Source of the DNA: Marinimicrobium alkaliphilum
GTDB taxonomy: Bacteria; Pseudomonadota; Gammaproteobacteria; Pseudomonadales; Cellvibrionaceae
DNA: 64,000 nt
Reading direction: 5' to 3'
Assembly (NCBI RefSeq): GCF_003259155.1
Contig: NZ_QGMQ01000001.1
Span: 711,394 to 775,393, forward strand
The notes below the pieces were generated by a model. It was given only the letters and a program-made list of their open reading frames with translations, was not told the origin of the DNA and did no database searches. Below, piece after piece: positions 55,872-64,000 of the stretch (the stretch's first letter is position 1; every line of letters begins with the position of its first letter). The translations under genes were made by a program, and so were the position numbers.

Positions 55872-56726
55872 CTAGACCTGAGTGTAGCGGTTTAACACGC
55901 TGACGATCTGCGGGTGGTAGCTACTGCCGAACAGGTTGAGATGATTGAGCAGGTGGTAGAGGTTGTAGAGCGGAACACGGGACTCCCAATCCGGCGCCAA
56001 GGGGCGATGAGCCAGATAGGCCTGGTAGAAGCGGGGGTGGAAGCCGCCGAACAGCCGGGTCATGGCGAGTTCTGCTTCGGCCCAGCCCCAGTGGGCCGCC
56101 GGGTCTATCAGCACCGGGTTGCCATCCGGGTCGCTGTGAATATTGCCCACCCAGAGGTCACCGTGGATCAGCGATGGGGGCTGCACAGGGATCAATGACG
56201 GCAGGCGTTCGCACAGTCGTTCGATGGCCTCGACCTCCGCCTCGCTCAGTCGACCGTACTCCAGTGCCATGCCGGCCTGGTAGCGCAGCCGGTAATCGGC
56301 AAAAAAACGGTAGCCATCCTGAGTGTGCGGGTTGGGCTGAGGCGTGCGCCCGCAAAAATTGTCTCCCGTGAACCCGAAGCCTGGTACCGGCTGAGCGTGA
56401 AGGGCCGCCAGTTGTTCGCCCAGCCGCTCCCAGTAATGACCGCCGGTGCCACTGGGCTCGATATATTCCAGCGCGATAAAACTGTGAGTGACGGTGTAAA
56501 CCTGCGGTACTCGAATGCAGTCCGTGGCGGCAATCGCGCGCAGGCCTGTGGCCTCAGCCTCAAAGAAGTGGTCGGGGGCCGAGGGTTCCTGTTTGATGCA
56601 GAGGTCTTCGCCCGTACTGGTGCGAATCAGCTCGGTCTGGCAGATGTCGCCCCCCGACAGCGGGTGGCGCTCGACGATATCCCCGTGGCCGGTTTCGGCC
56701 AGCCACTGGGTCAGTTCTCGGCTCAC
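55872..56726 (-). CDS. fructosamine kinase family protein (YniA-like)
   Basis: A 284-aa kinase-like protein. LIHGDLWVGNIHSDPDGNPVLIDPAAHWGWAEAELAMTRLFGG (read as LIHGDLWVGNI, then VLIDPAAHWGWAEAELAM) carries the APH-type catalytic loop and DP metal site of fructosamine-3-kinases. ALEYIEPSGTGGHYWERLGEQLA gives the hinge region. It is predicted to phosphorylate glycated amines so that they break down. The start is GTG 56726 with AAGGAG upstream. Confidence 0.9.
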   Translation of the reverse strand: MSRELTQWLAETGHGDIVERHPLSGGDICQTELIRTSTGEDLCIKQEPSAPDHFFEAEATGLRAIAATDCIRVPQVYTVTHSFIALEYIEPSGTGGHYWERLGEQLAALHAQPVPGFGFTGDNFCGRTPQPNPHTQDGYRFFADYRLRYQAGMALEYGRLSEAEVEAIERLCERLPSLIPVQPPSLIHGDLWVGNIHSDPDGNPVLIDPAAHWGWAEAELAMTRLFGGFHPRFYQAYLAHRPLAPDWESRVPLYNLYHLLNHLNLFGSSYHPQIVSVLNRYTQV

Positions 56727-56812
56727 AGGCAGGCTCCTTTAGCCAGTCAGTCGCAGGTTTATGGTATGGTTAGGGGCTTAGCGCCGTTCAGGTATTTGGG
56801 GAGTTTTGCCGT

Positions 56813-58834
56813 ATGTCCAAGCCGTTTACCGTTGCCAGCCCATTTGACCCTGCCGGGGATCAGCCCAAGGCCATCGCCGGGTTGATCCAGGGCGTCGAAG
56901 CCGGACTGGCGCACCAGACCCTGCTGGGGGTCACCGGCTCAGGCAAAACCTTCACCATTGCCAACGTGATCGAGGCGGTTCAGCGTCCCACTTTGATTAT
57001 GGCACACAATAAAACCCTTGCGGCTCAGCTCTATGGAGAGTTCAAGGAGTTCTTCCCGCACAATGCGGTCGAGTATTTTGTCTCCTACTACGATTACTAT
57101 CAGCCCGAGGCCTACGTGCCCTCGTCGGATACCTTTATCGAGAAAGACGCCTCGGTGAACGAACATATCGAGCAGATGCGCCTGTCTGCCACCAAGGCAC
57201 TGATGGAGCGCAAGGATGCGATTGTGGTGGCGACGGTATCGTCCATCTACGGTCTGGGCGACCCGGAAGCCTACCTGAAGATGGTGCTGCACCTGGTGCG
57301 CGGGGAACGGGTCGATCAGCGCACCTTGTTGCGCCGCCTGGCCGAGCTGCAGTACACCCGCAACGACATGGATTTTCACCGGGCCACCTATCGGGTGCGC
57401 GGCGATGTGATCGATATCTTTCCGGCCGACTCTGATGAAGAGGCGGTGCGGGTCGAGCTGTTTGACGACGAAATCGAGCAGATCAGTGTCTTCGATCCGC
57501 TTACCGGCGAGGTAAGGCACAAGCTGCCGCGCTTCACTGTATACCCCAAATCCCACTATGTGACCCCGCGCGAGCAGATTCTCGACGCCATTGAACACAT
57601 CAAGGTGGAGCTGCAGGAGCGGCTGAAGCAGCTGCGTGACAACGACAAGCTGGTGGAAGCCCAGCGCCTGGAGCAGCGCACCCGCTATGACCTGGAAATG
57701 ATGCAGGAGCTGGGTTACTGCAACGGTATTGAAAACTACTCCCGCTACCTGTCCGGGCGCGACCCGGGTATGGCGCCGCCGACCCTGTTCGATTATTTGC
57801 CGCCGGAGTCGCTCTTGGTCATCGACGAGTCGCACGTCACGATTCCGCAGATTGGGGCCATGTACAAAGGCGACCGCTCGCGCAAGGAAACCCTGGTGGA
57901 ATACGGTTTCCGTTTGCCCTCGGCGCTCGACAACCGGCCCATGCGCTTCGATGAGTGGGAACGGATTGCACCCCAGATGATCTTTGTCTCGGCCACGCCG
58001 GGCGTGTACGAGGGGGAGCATGCCGGTCAGGTGGTGGAACAGGTCGTGCGTCCGACGGGTCTGGTCGATCCGGAAATCGAGGTGCGCCCGGCGGGCACCC
58101 AGGTGGATGACGTGCTCTCGGAAATCCGGCTGCGCGCTTCCGCCGACGAGCGCATTCTGGTGACGGTGCTCACCAAACGTATGGCAGAGGACCTGACCGA
58201 CTATCTGAGCGAGCACGGGGTCCGGGTGCGCTATCTGCACTCGGATATCGACACCGTGGAGCGGGTGGAGATCATCCGCGACCTGCGTATGGGGGAGTTC
58301 GATGTGTTGGTGGGTATCAACCTGTTGCGCGAGGGGCTGGATATGCCGGAAGTGTCTCTGGTGGCAATCCTCGATGCCGATAAAGAGGGCTTTTTGCGCT
58401 CCGAGCGATCGTTGATTCAGACCATTGGTCGGGCGGCACGCAACCTCAAAGGCAAGGCCATTCTCTACGCCGACCGCATTACCGGCTCTATGCAGCGGGC
58501 TATCGATGAAACCGATCGGCGCCGGCAAAAGCAGCTGGCGCACAACGAAGAGCACAATGTGACCCCCATCGGAATCAAAAAGCGGGTCGCGGATATTATG
58601 GAAGGTGCCCATATTCCGGGGGCTGGCGGTGGTCGCCATGGAAGGGGGCGGGCGGCCGTGGCCGAAAGAAAGGGGCGCTACGCTGTACAGCCTGAAGACG
58701 GTGGCGATGTCTGGCAGCAGCTTGAAAAGCTTGAGCAGGCCATGTTCCAGGCGGCCAAGGATTTGGAGTTCGAGGAAGCCGCTCGTCTGCGTGATGAGAT
58801 TCACCGGTTGAAGGGCAGGGCACTGGCGGTTTAA
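56813..58834 (+). CDS. uvrB: excinuclease ABC subunit B
   Basis: UvrB (673 aa) checks damage and loads UvrC in nucleotide excision repair. Walker A is [13 protein letters not shown] (about residue 39); the beta-hairpin is [21 protein letters not shown] (read as [21 protein letters not shown]). Helicase motifs include [24 protein letters not shown] and QTIGRAARN, and a C-terminal UVR motif (about 632-668) binds UvrC. uvrC lies 2.3 kb downstream. No LexA-type CTGT-N8-ACAG box is seen in the 86-bp upstream gap. Confidence 0.97.
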   Translation: MSKPFTVASPFDPAGDQPKAIAGLIQGVEAGLAHQTLLGVTGSGKTFTIANVIEAVQRPTLIMAHNKTLAAQLYGEFKEFFPHNAVEYFVSYYDYYQPEAYVPSSDTFIEKDASVNEHIEQMRLSATKALMERKDAIVVATVSSIYGLGDPEAYLKMVLHLVRGERVDQRTLLRRLAELQYTRNDMDFHRATYRVRGDVIDIFPADSDEEAVRVELFDDEIEQISVFDPLTGEVRHKLPRFTVYPKSHYVTPREQILDAIEHIKVELQERLKQLRDNDKLVEAQRLEQRTRYDLEMMQELGYCNGIENYSRYLSGRDPGMAPPTLFDYLPPESLLVIDESHVTIPQIGAMYKGDRSRKETLVEYGFRLPSALDNRPMRFDEWERIAPQMIFVSATPGVYEGEHAGQVVEQVVRPTGLVDPEIEVRPAGTQVDDVLSEIRLRASADERILVTVLTKRMAEDLTDYLSEHGVRVRYLHSDIDTVERVEIIRDLRMGEFDVLVGINLLREGLDMPEVSLVAILDADKEGFLRSERSLIQTIGRAARNLKGKAILYADRITGSMQRAIDETDRRRQKQLAHNEEHNVTPIGIKKRVADIMEGAHIPGAGGGRHGRGRAAVAERKGRYAVQPEDGGDVWQQLEKLEQAMFQAAKDLEFEEAARLRDEIHRLKGRALAV

Positions 58835-58918
58835 TCTGCTGGCATCGACAGCCGGAAGTCACTAGAATGTTAAGAAAAGTTAATTCTATAATAGCGTAGC
58901 AAGTATTTGGGGGCTGCC

Positions 58919-59572
58919 GTGACCAAGATTCTCGTAGTAGATGACCACGACCTGGTGCGTATGGGTATCGTGCGTATGCTTGCCGATGTGCCGGGCTATG
59001 CCGTGGTAGGCAGTGCCAAGAGTGGTGAGCAGGCGGTGAGCCTGGCCCGTGAGCTGCTGCCCGATGTGGTGCTGATGGATGTCAAAATGCCGGGTATGGG
59101 GGGGCTTGAAGCCACGCGCAAGTTGCTGGCGATTCAGCCGGCCATGAAAATTGTGGCTGTGACCGCCTGCGACGACAATATGTATCCCACCCGTCTGATG
59201 CAGGCCGGTGCCGTCGGTTACGTCACCAAGGGCGCAGAATTTACGGAGATCACCCAGGCCATCGACAAAGTGGTGGCGGGTGAGCTGTATATGAGCAGCA
59301 GCATTGCCCAGCAGTTGGCACTCAAAAATTTCGGCGGGGGTGGTTCCGATGCATCGCCCTTTGAAAAGCTCTCCCAGCGCGAACTGCAAACGGCACTGAT
59401 GATTGCCAACGGTAAACGCGCTCAGGACATTGCCGATACCTTCTGCGTCAGCCCGAAAACCGTCAACAGCTATCGCTACCGGATATTCGACAAGCTGGGT
59501 ATCAACAGTGATGTTGAACTGACTCTCCTGGCGGTCAAACACAACGTACTCGACCCCGAAGCGGTGGTTTAA
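58919..59572 (+). CDS. gacA: two-component response regulator GacA/UvrY
   Basis: A 217-aa NarL/FixJ-type regulator. The receiver domain has ILVVDDHDLVRMGIVRMLAD (phosphate-site Asp54 in VLMDVKMPGMGGLEATRKLL). The LuxR-type HTH follows (about 150-210: LSQRELQTALMIANGKRAQDIAD, read as LSQRELQTALMIANG, and VSPKTVNSYRYRIFDKLGI). It matches Pseudomonas GacA closely and would respond to the GacS/BarA sensor to switch on small RNAs that titrate RsmA/CsrA. The start is GTG 58919. It converges on the symporter gene with a 4-nt overlap. Confidence 0.93.
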   Translation: MTKILVVDDHDLVRMGIVRMLADVPGYAVVGSAKSGEQAVSLARELLPDVVLMDVKMPGMGGLEATRKLLAIQPAMKIVAVTACDDNMYPTRLMQAGAVGYVTKGAEFTEITQAIDKVVAGELYMSSSIAQQLALKNFGGGGSDASPFEKLSQRELQTALMIANGKRAQDIADTFCVSPKTVNSYRYRIFDKLGINSDVELTLLAVKHNVLDPEAVV

Positions 59573-60984
59573 TCCGTTTCCCCGCGCATGACCTTCACCC
59601 CGCCAAAGGTGGCTATTAACCCGTAGACGGCCAGCGCTACCAGCATCGCGGGCATCAGCTCATAAACGTACGCCTGGATTACCGTGTAGTGGCTGATCAG
59701 GTAGGCAATCACCCCCGCCAGCATGATGGTGATGCATTGACCTTCAGTGGGCAGACGGTTGAATCGGTAGATCAACAGCAGAGGTGCAAAGGCCGAGGCC
59801 AGCAGTCCCCAAGCCAATATCACCAACTCGAAGACGCTGTCCTCCCCGTAAAGCGCAATCAGCAGCGCCACCGCCACCACGGTGAAGGTGGCAAACTTAG
59901 TGAACAGAAAATTGAGCGGGTTATCGGGGCGGACGTCTCGTGAAAGGGTCGCGGAACAGCTGATGACCAGCGAATCTGCGGTTGACATGGTGGCGGCGAA
60001 CAGGCCCGCCAGCACCAGCCCCGCCAACAGCTCGGGCATCAATTCAACCGCCATGGTGGGCAGGGCAAGCTCACTGTCGAATTGATCCGTGTCGGTGATG
60101 ATCAGTCGGGCCAGGAGGCCGACGACAATGGTTGCGCCATAGAAAAAAATAAACCAGCTGTAGTAGTAGGCCCGGACCTGATTGATCAACCTGGCATCGG
60201 TCAGGCTCATATAGCGGACCATCACCTGGGGCTGACCGACCACCCCGAAACCGGCAAACACCCACCCCAGAACGAAGAGTGCGCCGGAGTACCAGGTACT
60301 CCCCGGGGGAAACCAGTTCATGTAGCCGTTTTCCACCTCGTGGAGCGATGTCATCATCGGACTCCAGCCGCCCATGTGTTCCAGGGCCATCCACATCATC
60401 AGCGGCATGGCAACGACCATGACCATCGACTGTGCGGCATCGGTCCAGATGGAGGCGCGGATACCGCCGGCGAAGCTGTAGATCAATACGACCACGGCCC
60501 CGAGGATGGCCCCGGTGGAAAGCTCCCAATCCAGCAGCACGTGCAGGGCCTTGCTGCCGGCATTGAGCTGGGCGCCGGCGTAGGCGCCGAGAAAAATGAG
60601 GATCAGCAACCCGCTGAGGGTGCGCAAACGTTTGTAGTTCTGACCCCACCAGCGGCTGATCAGACCGCTGAACGAGTCCAGGTTCCGCTTGCCGGTGGTT
60701 TCGCGAATCGAGCGCCAGAGGGTGAGGGAGCCGATGTAATCCCCGAAGATCCAGCCTATCATCAGCCAGATGGAGGACAGGCCGTTAACGTAGGTAAACC
60801 CGATCATGCCGGTGAACATATAGCCGCTGTTATTGGTGGCCACGGCGGACAGTGCAACCAACCACGGTTTAATGCTCTGGCCCGCAGTCAGATAGTCGGC
60901 GGTGGTGCGCTTACTGGCCAGGACAGACAGGGCTCCGATCAGTACGAACACCAGAAGAAAAAAGAGAAAACTGGTGATCAACAT
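59569..60984 (-). CDS. sodium:solute symporter family (PutP/PanF-like) transporter
   Basis: A 471-aa secondary transporter with about 12-13 membrane helices and the LeuT-like SSS fold. Family motifs are [20 protein letters not shown] near helix 1-2, [13 protein letters not shown] (the GQPxxxxRxM pattern of proline/pantothenate symporters) and [25 protein letters not shown]. Na+ would be the coupling ion; the substrate is not clear. It sits in reverse orientation between gacA and uvrC, which are adjacent in many relatives. Confidence 0.9.
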   Translation of the reverse strand: MLITSFLFFLLVFVLIGALSVLASKRTTADYLTAGQSIKPWLVALSAVATNNSGYMFTGMIGFTYVNGLSSIWLMIGWIFGDYIGSLTLWRSIRETTGKRNLDSFSGLISRWWGQNYKRLRTLSGLLILIFLGAYAGAQLNAGSKALHVLLDWELSTGAILGAVVVLIYSFAGGIRASIWTDAAQSMVMVVAMPLMMWMALEHMGGWSPMMTSLHEVENGYMNWFPPGSTWYSGALFVLGWVFAGFGVVGQPQVMVRYMSLTDARLINQVRAYYYSWFIFFYGATIVVGLLARLIITDTDQFDSELALPTMAVELMPELLAGLVLAGLFAATMSTADSLVISCSATLSRDVRPDNPLNFLFTKFATFTVVAVALLIALYGEDSVFELVILAWGLLASAFAPLLLIYRFNRLPTEGQCITIMLAGVIAYLISHYTVIQAYVYELMPAMLVALAVYGLIATFGGVKVMRGETD

Positions 60985-61094
60985 ACCCTAACAATAGTGG
61001 CAATTCTGGCAATGCGCAAAGACTGGCGGCCTGTCTTCACTTCCCTTGCGGTTTCCGTCACAATGCGGGACTGTTCTGCCTGCGACCTTTTTCT

Positions 61095-62936
61095 ATGCGT
61101 AACTCCGCTGACCCAGACGCTTTTGACCCGACGCGCTTTCTCGCCAACGTAACCCAGCAGCCGGGGATCTATCAGATGCTCGGCGCCGATGGCAATATTC
61201 TCTATATCGGCAAAGCCAAAAACCTGAAGAAGCGCCTGGCGAGCTACTTCCGCAAAACCGGCCTGGCTCCCAAAACGGTGGCCCTGGTCAGTCGCATCGC
61301 CGATGTTGAAGTGACGGTTACCGCGAGCGAAACCGAGGCCCTGATTCTCGAACAGAATCTGATCAAGGCCAACCGGCCGCCCTACAATATCCTGCTGCGC
61401 GACGACAAATCCTACCCCTATATTTTCATGTCCTCGGGCGAGCCTTATCCGCGCCTGTCGTTTCATCGGGGGGCGAAGAAAAAGCGGGGCGAATTTTTCG
61501 GGCCGTTCCCCAATGTGGGTGCGGTGCGCGAGAGCCTCAATTTTCTGCAGAAAACCTTCAAGGTGCGCCAGTGCGAAGACAGCGTGTTCCGCAACCGCTC
61601 CCGTCCCTGCCTGCAATACCAGATCGACCGCTGCACGGCGCCTTGTGTTGAGTTCATATCACCGGAAGATTACGCCGATGACGTGCGCCATACGCGCATG
61701 TTTCTCACCGGGCAGAGCGATGCCCTGATGAGCGAGCTGGCCAATGAGATGGAGGCTGCCTCCGCCAATCTGGCCTTTGAGCGCGCGGCGCAGCTGCGCG
61801 ATCAGATTACCGCGTTACGCACCATTCAGTCGCAACAGGTGATGGAAGAGGGCACCGGTGACCTGGATGTGGTTGCCGCCGTGGTTCAGGCGGGCATCGC
61901 CTGCGTGCATATGTTGTTTGTGCGCCAGGGGCGGATATTGGGCAGCCGCAGTTTTTACCCGAAAGTGTCGCTGGCGGAATCCGAGGCGGAAGTGCTCGAT
62001 GCCTTCTTACCCCAATTCTATCTGGGGGGTGCCGGGCGCGATATCCCCCGCAGTATCATTACCAGTCATCCGCTCGGCGATGCCCAGGTGATAGCCGATG
62101 CCTTGCACCAGGCCCAGGGACGCCAGGTGCATGTGACCCACAGTGTGCGCACCCATCGGGCCAGTTGGCTGGAGATGGCACGCACCGCCGCCCAGCAGAA
62201 TCTGACCGGGTATCTCAGCAGCCGCAAGAGCAGTCTCGACCGGTTTGTGGCGCTCCAGGAGGCCCTGGGGCTGGACGAAGTGCCCCAACGCCTGGAGTGT
62301 TTTGATATCAGTCACAGCAGCGGCGAACTGACGGTGGCCTCTTGTGTGGTGTTTGATACCCAGGGGCCGCTCAAGTCCGATTACCGGCGCTTTAATATCG
62401 ACGGCATTACCCCCGGCGATGACTATGCCGCCATGGAGCAGGCTCTGCAGCGGCGCTATACCCGGCTGCAGAAAGGTGAGGGCAAGCTGCCGGACATTCT
62501 CCTGATCGATGGTGGCAAGGGGCAATTGGGCAAGGCCGAGGCTGTGTTGGCAGAGCTCGGGGTCAACGGTGTTCTGCTCATCGGGGTGGCGAAGGGGCCG
62601 ACCCGTAAGGCGGGTCTGGAAACCCTGTATAATGCTGACACCGGCGCCGAAATCAACCTCAAGGCGGACGCTTCGGCCCTGCATCTGATTCAACACATTC
62701 GCGATGAGGCGCACCGGTTTGCCATTACCGGCCACAAACAGCGCCGGGACAAAAAACGCCGCACCTCGACGCTTGAGGATGTGCCCGGCGTGGGCGCCGC
62801 CCGGCGGCGTGAGCTGCTGCGCCACTTCGGCGGACTGCAGGAGATCCAGCGCGCCAGCGTCACTGATCTGGCCAAGGTCAAGGGCATCAGCCGGCACCTG
62901 GCGGAGGAAATCCATGGGTTTTTCCACAACGACTGA
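61095..62936 (+). CDS. uvrC: excinuclease ABC subunit C
   Basis: UvrC (613 aa) makes both incisions in nucleotide excision repair. The GIY-YIG domain begins [29 protein letters not shown] (read as [16 protein letters not shown] and [13 protein letters not shown]). A UVR motif (about 205-240) and the C-terminal nuclease domain with [19 protein letters not shown] and [12 protein letters not shown] follow. Tandem helix-hairpin-helix motifs ([29 protein letters not shown]) end the protein. pgsA follows after 66 nt. Confidence 0.97.
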   Translation: MRNSADPDAFDPTRFLANVTQQPGIYQMLGADGNILYIGKAKNLKKRLASYFRKTGLAPKTVALVSRIADVEVTVTASETEALILEQNLIKANRPPYNILLRDDKSYPYIFMSSGEPYPRLSFHRGAKKKRGEFFGPFPNVGAVRESLNFLQKTFKVRQCEDSVFRNRSRPCLQYQIDRCTAPCVEFISPEDYADDVRHTRMFLTGQSDALMSELANEMEAASANLAFERAAQLRDQITALRTIQSQQVMEEGTGDLDVVAAVVQAGIACVHMLFVRQGRILGSRSFYPKVSLAESEAEVLDAFLPQFYLGGAGRDIPRSIITSHPLGDAQVIADALHQAQGRQVHVTHSVRTHRASWLEMARTAAQQNLTGYLSSRKSSLDRFVALQEALGLDEVPQRLECFDISHSSGELTVASCVVFDTQGPLKSDYRRFNIDGITPGDDYAAMEQALQRRYTRLQKGEGKLPDILLIDGGKGQLGKAEAVLAELGVNGVLLIGVAKGPTRKAGLETLYNADTGAEINLKADASALHLIQHIRDEAHRFAITGHKQRRDKKRRTSTLEDVPGVGAARRRELLRHFGGLQEIQRASVTDLAKVKGISRHLAEEIHGFFHND

Positions 62937-63002
62937 GTCCTGTAGTATCATCCCCGCAATCTGACTTGACGTTCACAGCCACAACAACCGGGACCGCTGT
63001 AC

Positions 63003-63569
63003 ATGACTCTGACCCTGGCCAACCAGCTAACACTGATCCGTATCGTGTTGATCCCTCTGTTCGTGGTGGTCTTCTACCTTCCGGTGAGCTGGGCCTACCT
63101 GGCAGCCGCAGCAATATTTAGCATTGCCGCGATCACTGACTGGCTGGATGGCTATGTGGCGCGCAAATATAATCAGAGCACGGCGTTTGGCGCCTTCCTG
63201 GATCCGGTTGCCGACAAGTTGATGGTGGTTATTGCCCTGTTGCTGCTGGTGGGACTGCACCACGACAAACCCTGGTTTGCCGGGGCGGCGGCGGTGATTG
63301 TCGGGCGCGAGATTGTCATTTCCGCGCTGCGCGAGTGGATGGCGGCGCTGGGTAAAAGCGCCAGTGTCGCGGTGTCCTATATCGGCAAAGTCAAAACCAC
63401 TCTGCAGATGACCGCGATTATCGTACTGCTCACCAATCTGGCGATACTCCAGCTGTTGGGCTTTGTAGCCCTCGCGGGCGCGGCGGCACTGACCCTGTGG
63501 TCGATGATTTTGTACCTGAAAGCGGCCTGGCCACACCTGAAAGCCGGCAGCAAACTGGACGGCGAATAG
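63003..63569 (+). CDS. pgsA: CDP-diacylglycerol-glycerol-3-phosphate phosphatidyltransferase
   Basis: Inner-membrane enzyme (188 aa) that makes phosphatidylglycerol phosphate from CDP-diacylglycerol, the committed step of acidic phospholipid synthesis. The CDP-alcohol phosphatidyltransferase motif is DWLDGYVARKYNQSTAFGAFLDPVADK (in parts DWLDGYVARKYN and GAFLDPVADK), with all four metal-binding Asp. About five membrane helices are predicted. Gene order uvrC-pgsA-tRNA is conserved in gammaproteobacteria. Confidence 0.96.
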   Translation: MTLTLANQLTLIRIVLIPLFVVVFYLPVSWAYLAAAAIFSIAAITDWLDGYVARKYNQSTAFGAFLDPVADKLMVVIALLLLVGLHHDKPWFAGAAAVIVGREIVISALREWMAALGKSASVAVSYIGKVKTTLQMTAIIVLLTNLAILQLLGFVALAGAAALTLWSMILYLKAAWPHLKAGSKLDGE

Positions 63570-63652
63570 CCAGGCTGACGGCTTTTTGAGCGCGCCCTAC
63601 GATTTATCACGGGTTTTTAGCGTCACCGCTAGGATTTCCAAAAGTTTTTCGT

Positions 63653-63664
63653 TAGAATGCGCGC
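63653..63664 (+). promoter_or_regulatory. -10 element and GC-rich discriminator before tRNA-Cys
   Basis: TAGAAT (63653-63658) is followed by GCGCGC, a GC-rich discriminator of the kind seen at stable RNA promoters under stringent control. No clear -35 hexamer was found at the proper spacing. Confidence 0.4.
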
Positions 63665-63674
63665 TCTCAAATAA

Positions 63675-63748
63675 GGCGCGATAGCAAAGTGGTTATGCTC
63701 TGGATTGCAAATCCAGCTAGGCCGGTTCGATTCCGGCTCGCGCCTCCA
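63675..63748 (+). tRNA. tRNA-Cys (anticodon GCA)
   Basis: A 74-nt tRNA: acceptor GGCGCGA with TCGCGCC, D-arm AGCAAAGTGGTTATGCT, anticodon loop TTGCAAA closed by CTGGA/TCCAG, T-loop TTCGATT, discriminator T and encoded CCA. It is the first gene of a two-tRNA unit after pgsA and is cognate to CysS encoded at 4156-5550. Confidence 0.97.
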
Positions 63749-63762
63749 CCTATTCCTCCCCG

Positions 63763-63849
63763 GCCCGGATGGTGAAATTGGTAGACACAAGGGATTTAAA
63801 ATCCCTCGAACGAAAGTTCGTGCCGGTTCAAGTCCGGCTCCGGGCACCA
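63763..63849 (+). tRNA. tRNA-Leu (anticodon UAA)
   Basis: An 87-nt class II tRNA: acceptor GCCCGGA with TCCGGGC, D-arm GGTGAAATTGGTAGACAC, anticodon loop TTTAAAA closed by AGGGA/TCCCT giving UAA, a long variable arm (CGAACGAAAGTTCG), T-loop TTCAAGT and encoded ACCA. It lies 14 nt after tRNA-Cys. Confidence 0.97.
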
Positions 63850-64000
63850 AATTTCAGCATTTCCGAATGAACCCCGGCACTGCGTAGCTCCCTTGGCTCC
63901 GTCCTTGAACCGGTTCCCGGTTCAGGTGACTCGCGCTTCCCGCGCTCGGCCCTGCGGGCCAACTGCGTTGTCAATCGGCGCTCCCGGCGCCGCTTTCCGG
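63850..64000. other. GC-rich tail after tRNA-Leu with small dyads
   Basis: The last 151 bp hold no recognisable gene. TGAACCGG (63906-63913) pairs with CCGGTTCA (63917-63924) around TTC, and further GC-rich short dyads follow (CGCGCTTCCCGCG, GGCCCTGCGGGCC). No integrase gene follows within the window, so use of the tRNA end as an attachment site cannot be judged. Confidence 0.4.

Noticed and set aside
56939..58804. A 621-codon open frame on the minus strand
   Set aside because: It lies entirely antisense to uvrB, which has full family motifs; long antisense frames are expected in GC-rich genes.

Overview
The window is about 64 kb of compact, GC-rich chromosome from a gammaproteobacterium. 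Three conserved gene orders support this: tig-clpP-clpX-lon-hupB-ppiD, mltD-gloB-methyltransferase-rnhA-dnaQ, and gacA/uvrC/pgsA followed by tRNAs. A Pseudomonas-like cysH/thrH pair, a FadBA operon and YpjD beside Ffh fit the same group. The gene order and the marine-type accessory genes suggest a Cellvibrionales- or Pseudomonadales-related bacterium. That placement is inference; no rRNA is present. No prophage, CRISPR array, transposase or integrase was recognised.

Layout. 1-5.8 kb: the end of fabF, pabC, mltG, then glnS, cysS and a small membrane protein. 5.8-10.5 kb: a CNNM/CorC-type protein and YpjD on the minus strand, then ffh and two small lipoproteins. 10.6-16.3 kb: maeA, an XRE-cupin regulator and fadBA with a dyad operator candidate. 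16.5-25.5 kb: tRNA-Leu(UAG) and the protein quality-control block tig, clpP, clpX, lon, hupB, ppiD. 25.6-32.7 kb: a lipoprotein M3 peptidase joined to a complete peptide ABC importer with a fused tandem ATPase. 32.7-37.3 kb: mltD and gloB (minus), then a methyltransferase, rnhA and dnaQ. 37.4-42.4 kb: a ChpA-N-terminus-like orphan, nudC, a membrane protein, sohB and msrA.

42.4-47.7 kb is the most irregular part. Palindromic REP-like repeats sit in mirrored clusters on both sides of a thioredoxin-like gene and an APS-reductase-type cysH. They are followed by thrH, a separate element with 34-bp perfect inverted arms, an overlapping pair of unknown membrane-protein genes and a cytochrome c. 47.8-53.6 kb: a secreted Asp-box (sialidase-like) protein, pabB, an HPP-family membrane protein, and a divergent locus of a membrane-anchored gamma-glutamylcyclotransferase-like protein, a GS-fold amidoligase and a class I glutamine amidotransferase-like hydrolase. 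That locus is the best candidate for a poorly described pathway: predicted making and breaking of gamma-glutamyl or other amide bonds. 53.7-63.9 kb: a secreted cyclophilin with a C-terminal anchor, fumC, a fructosamine kinase-like gene, uvrB, gacA, an SSS-family symporter, uvrC, pgsA, tRNA-Cys and tRNA-Leu(UAA).

The genome is tightly packed. Five convergent gene pairs overlap at their stop codons, and many co-directional genes overlap by 4-40 nt. Several starts are GTG or TTG with a convincing Shine-Dalgarno sequence (maeA, fadA, hupB, gloB, rnhA, sohB, thrH, the cyclotransferase-like gene, gacA). Functional calls rest on motif and family recognition by eye; no database search was run.
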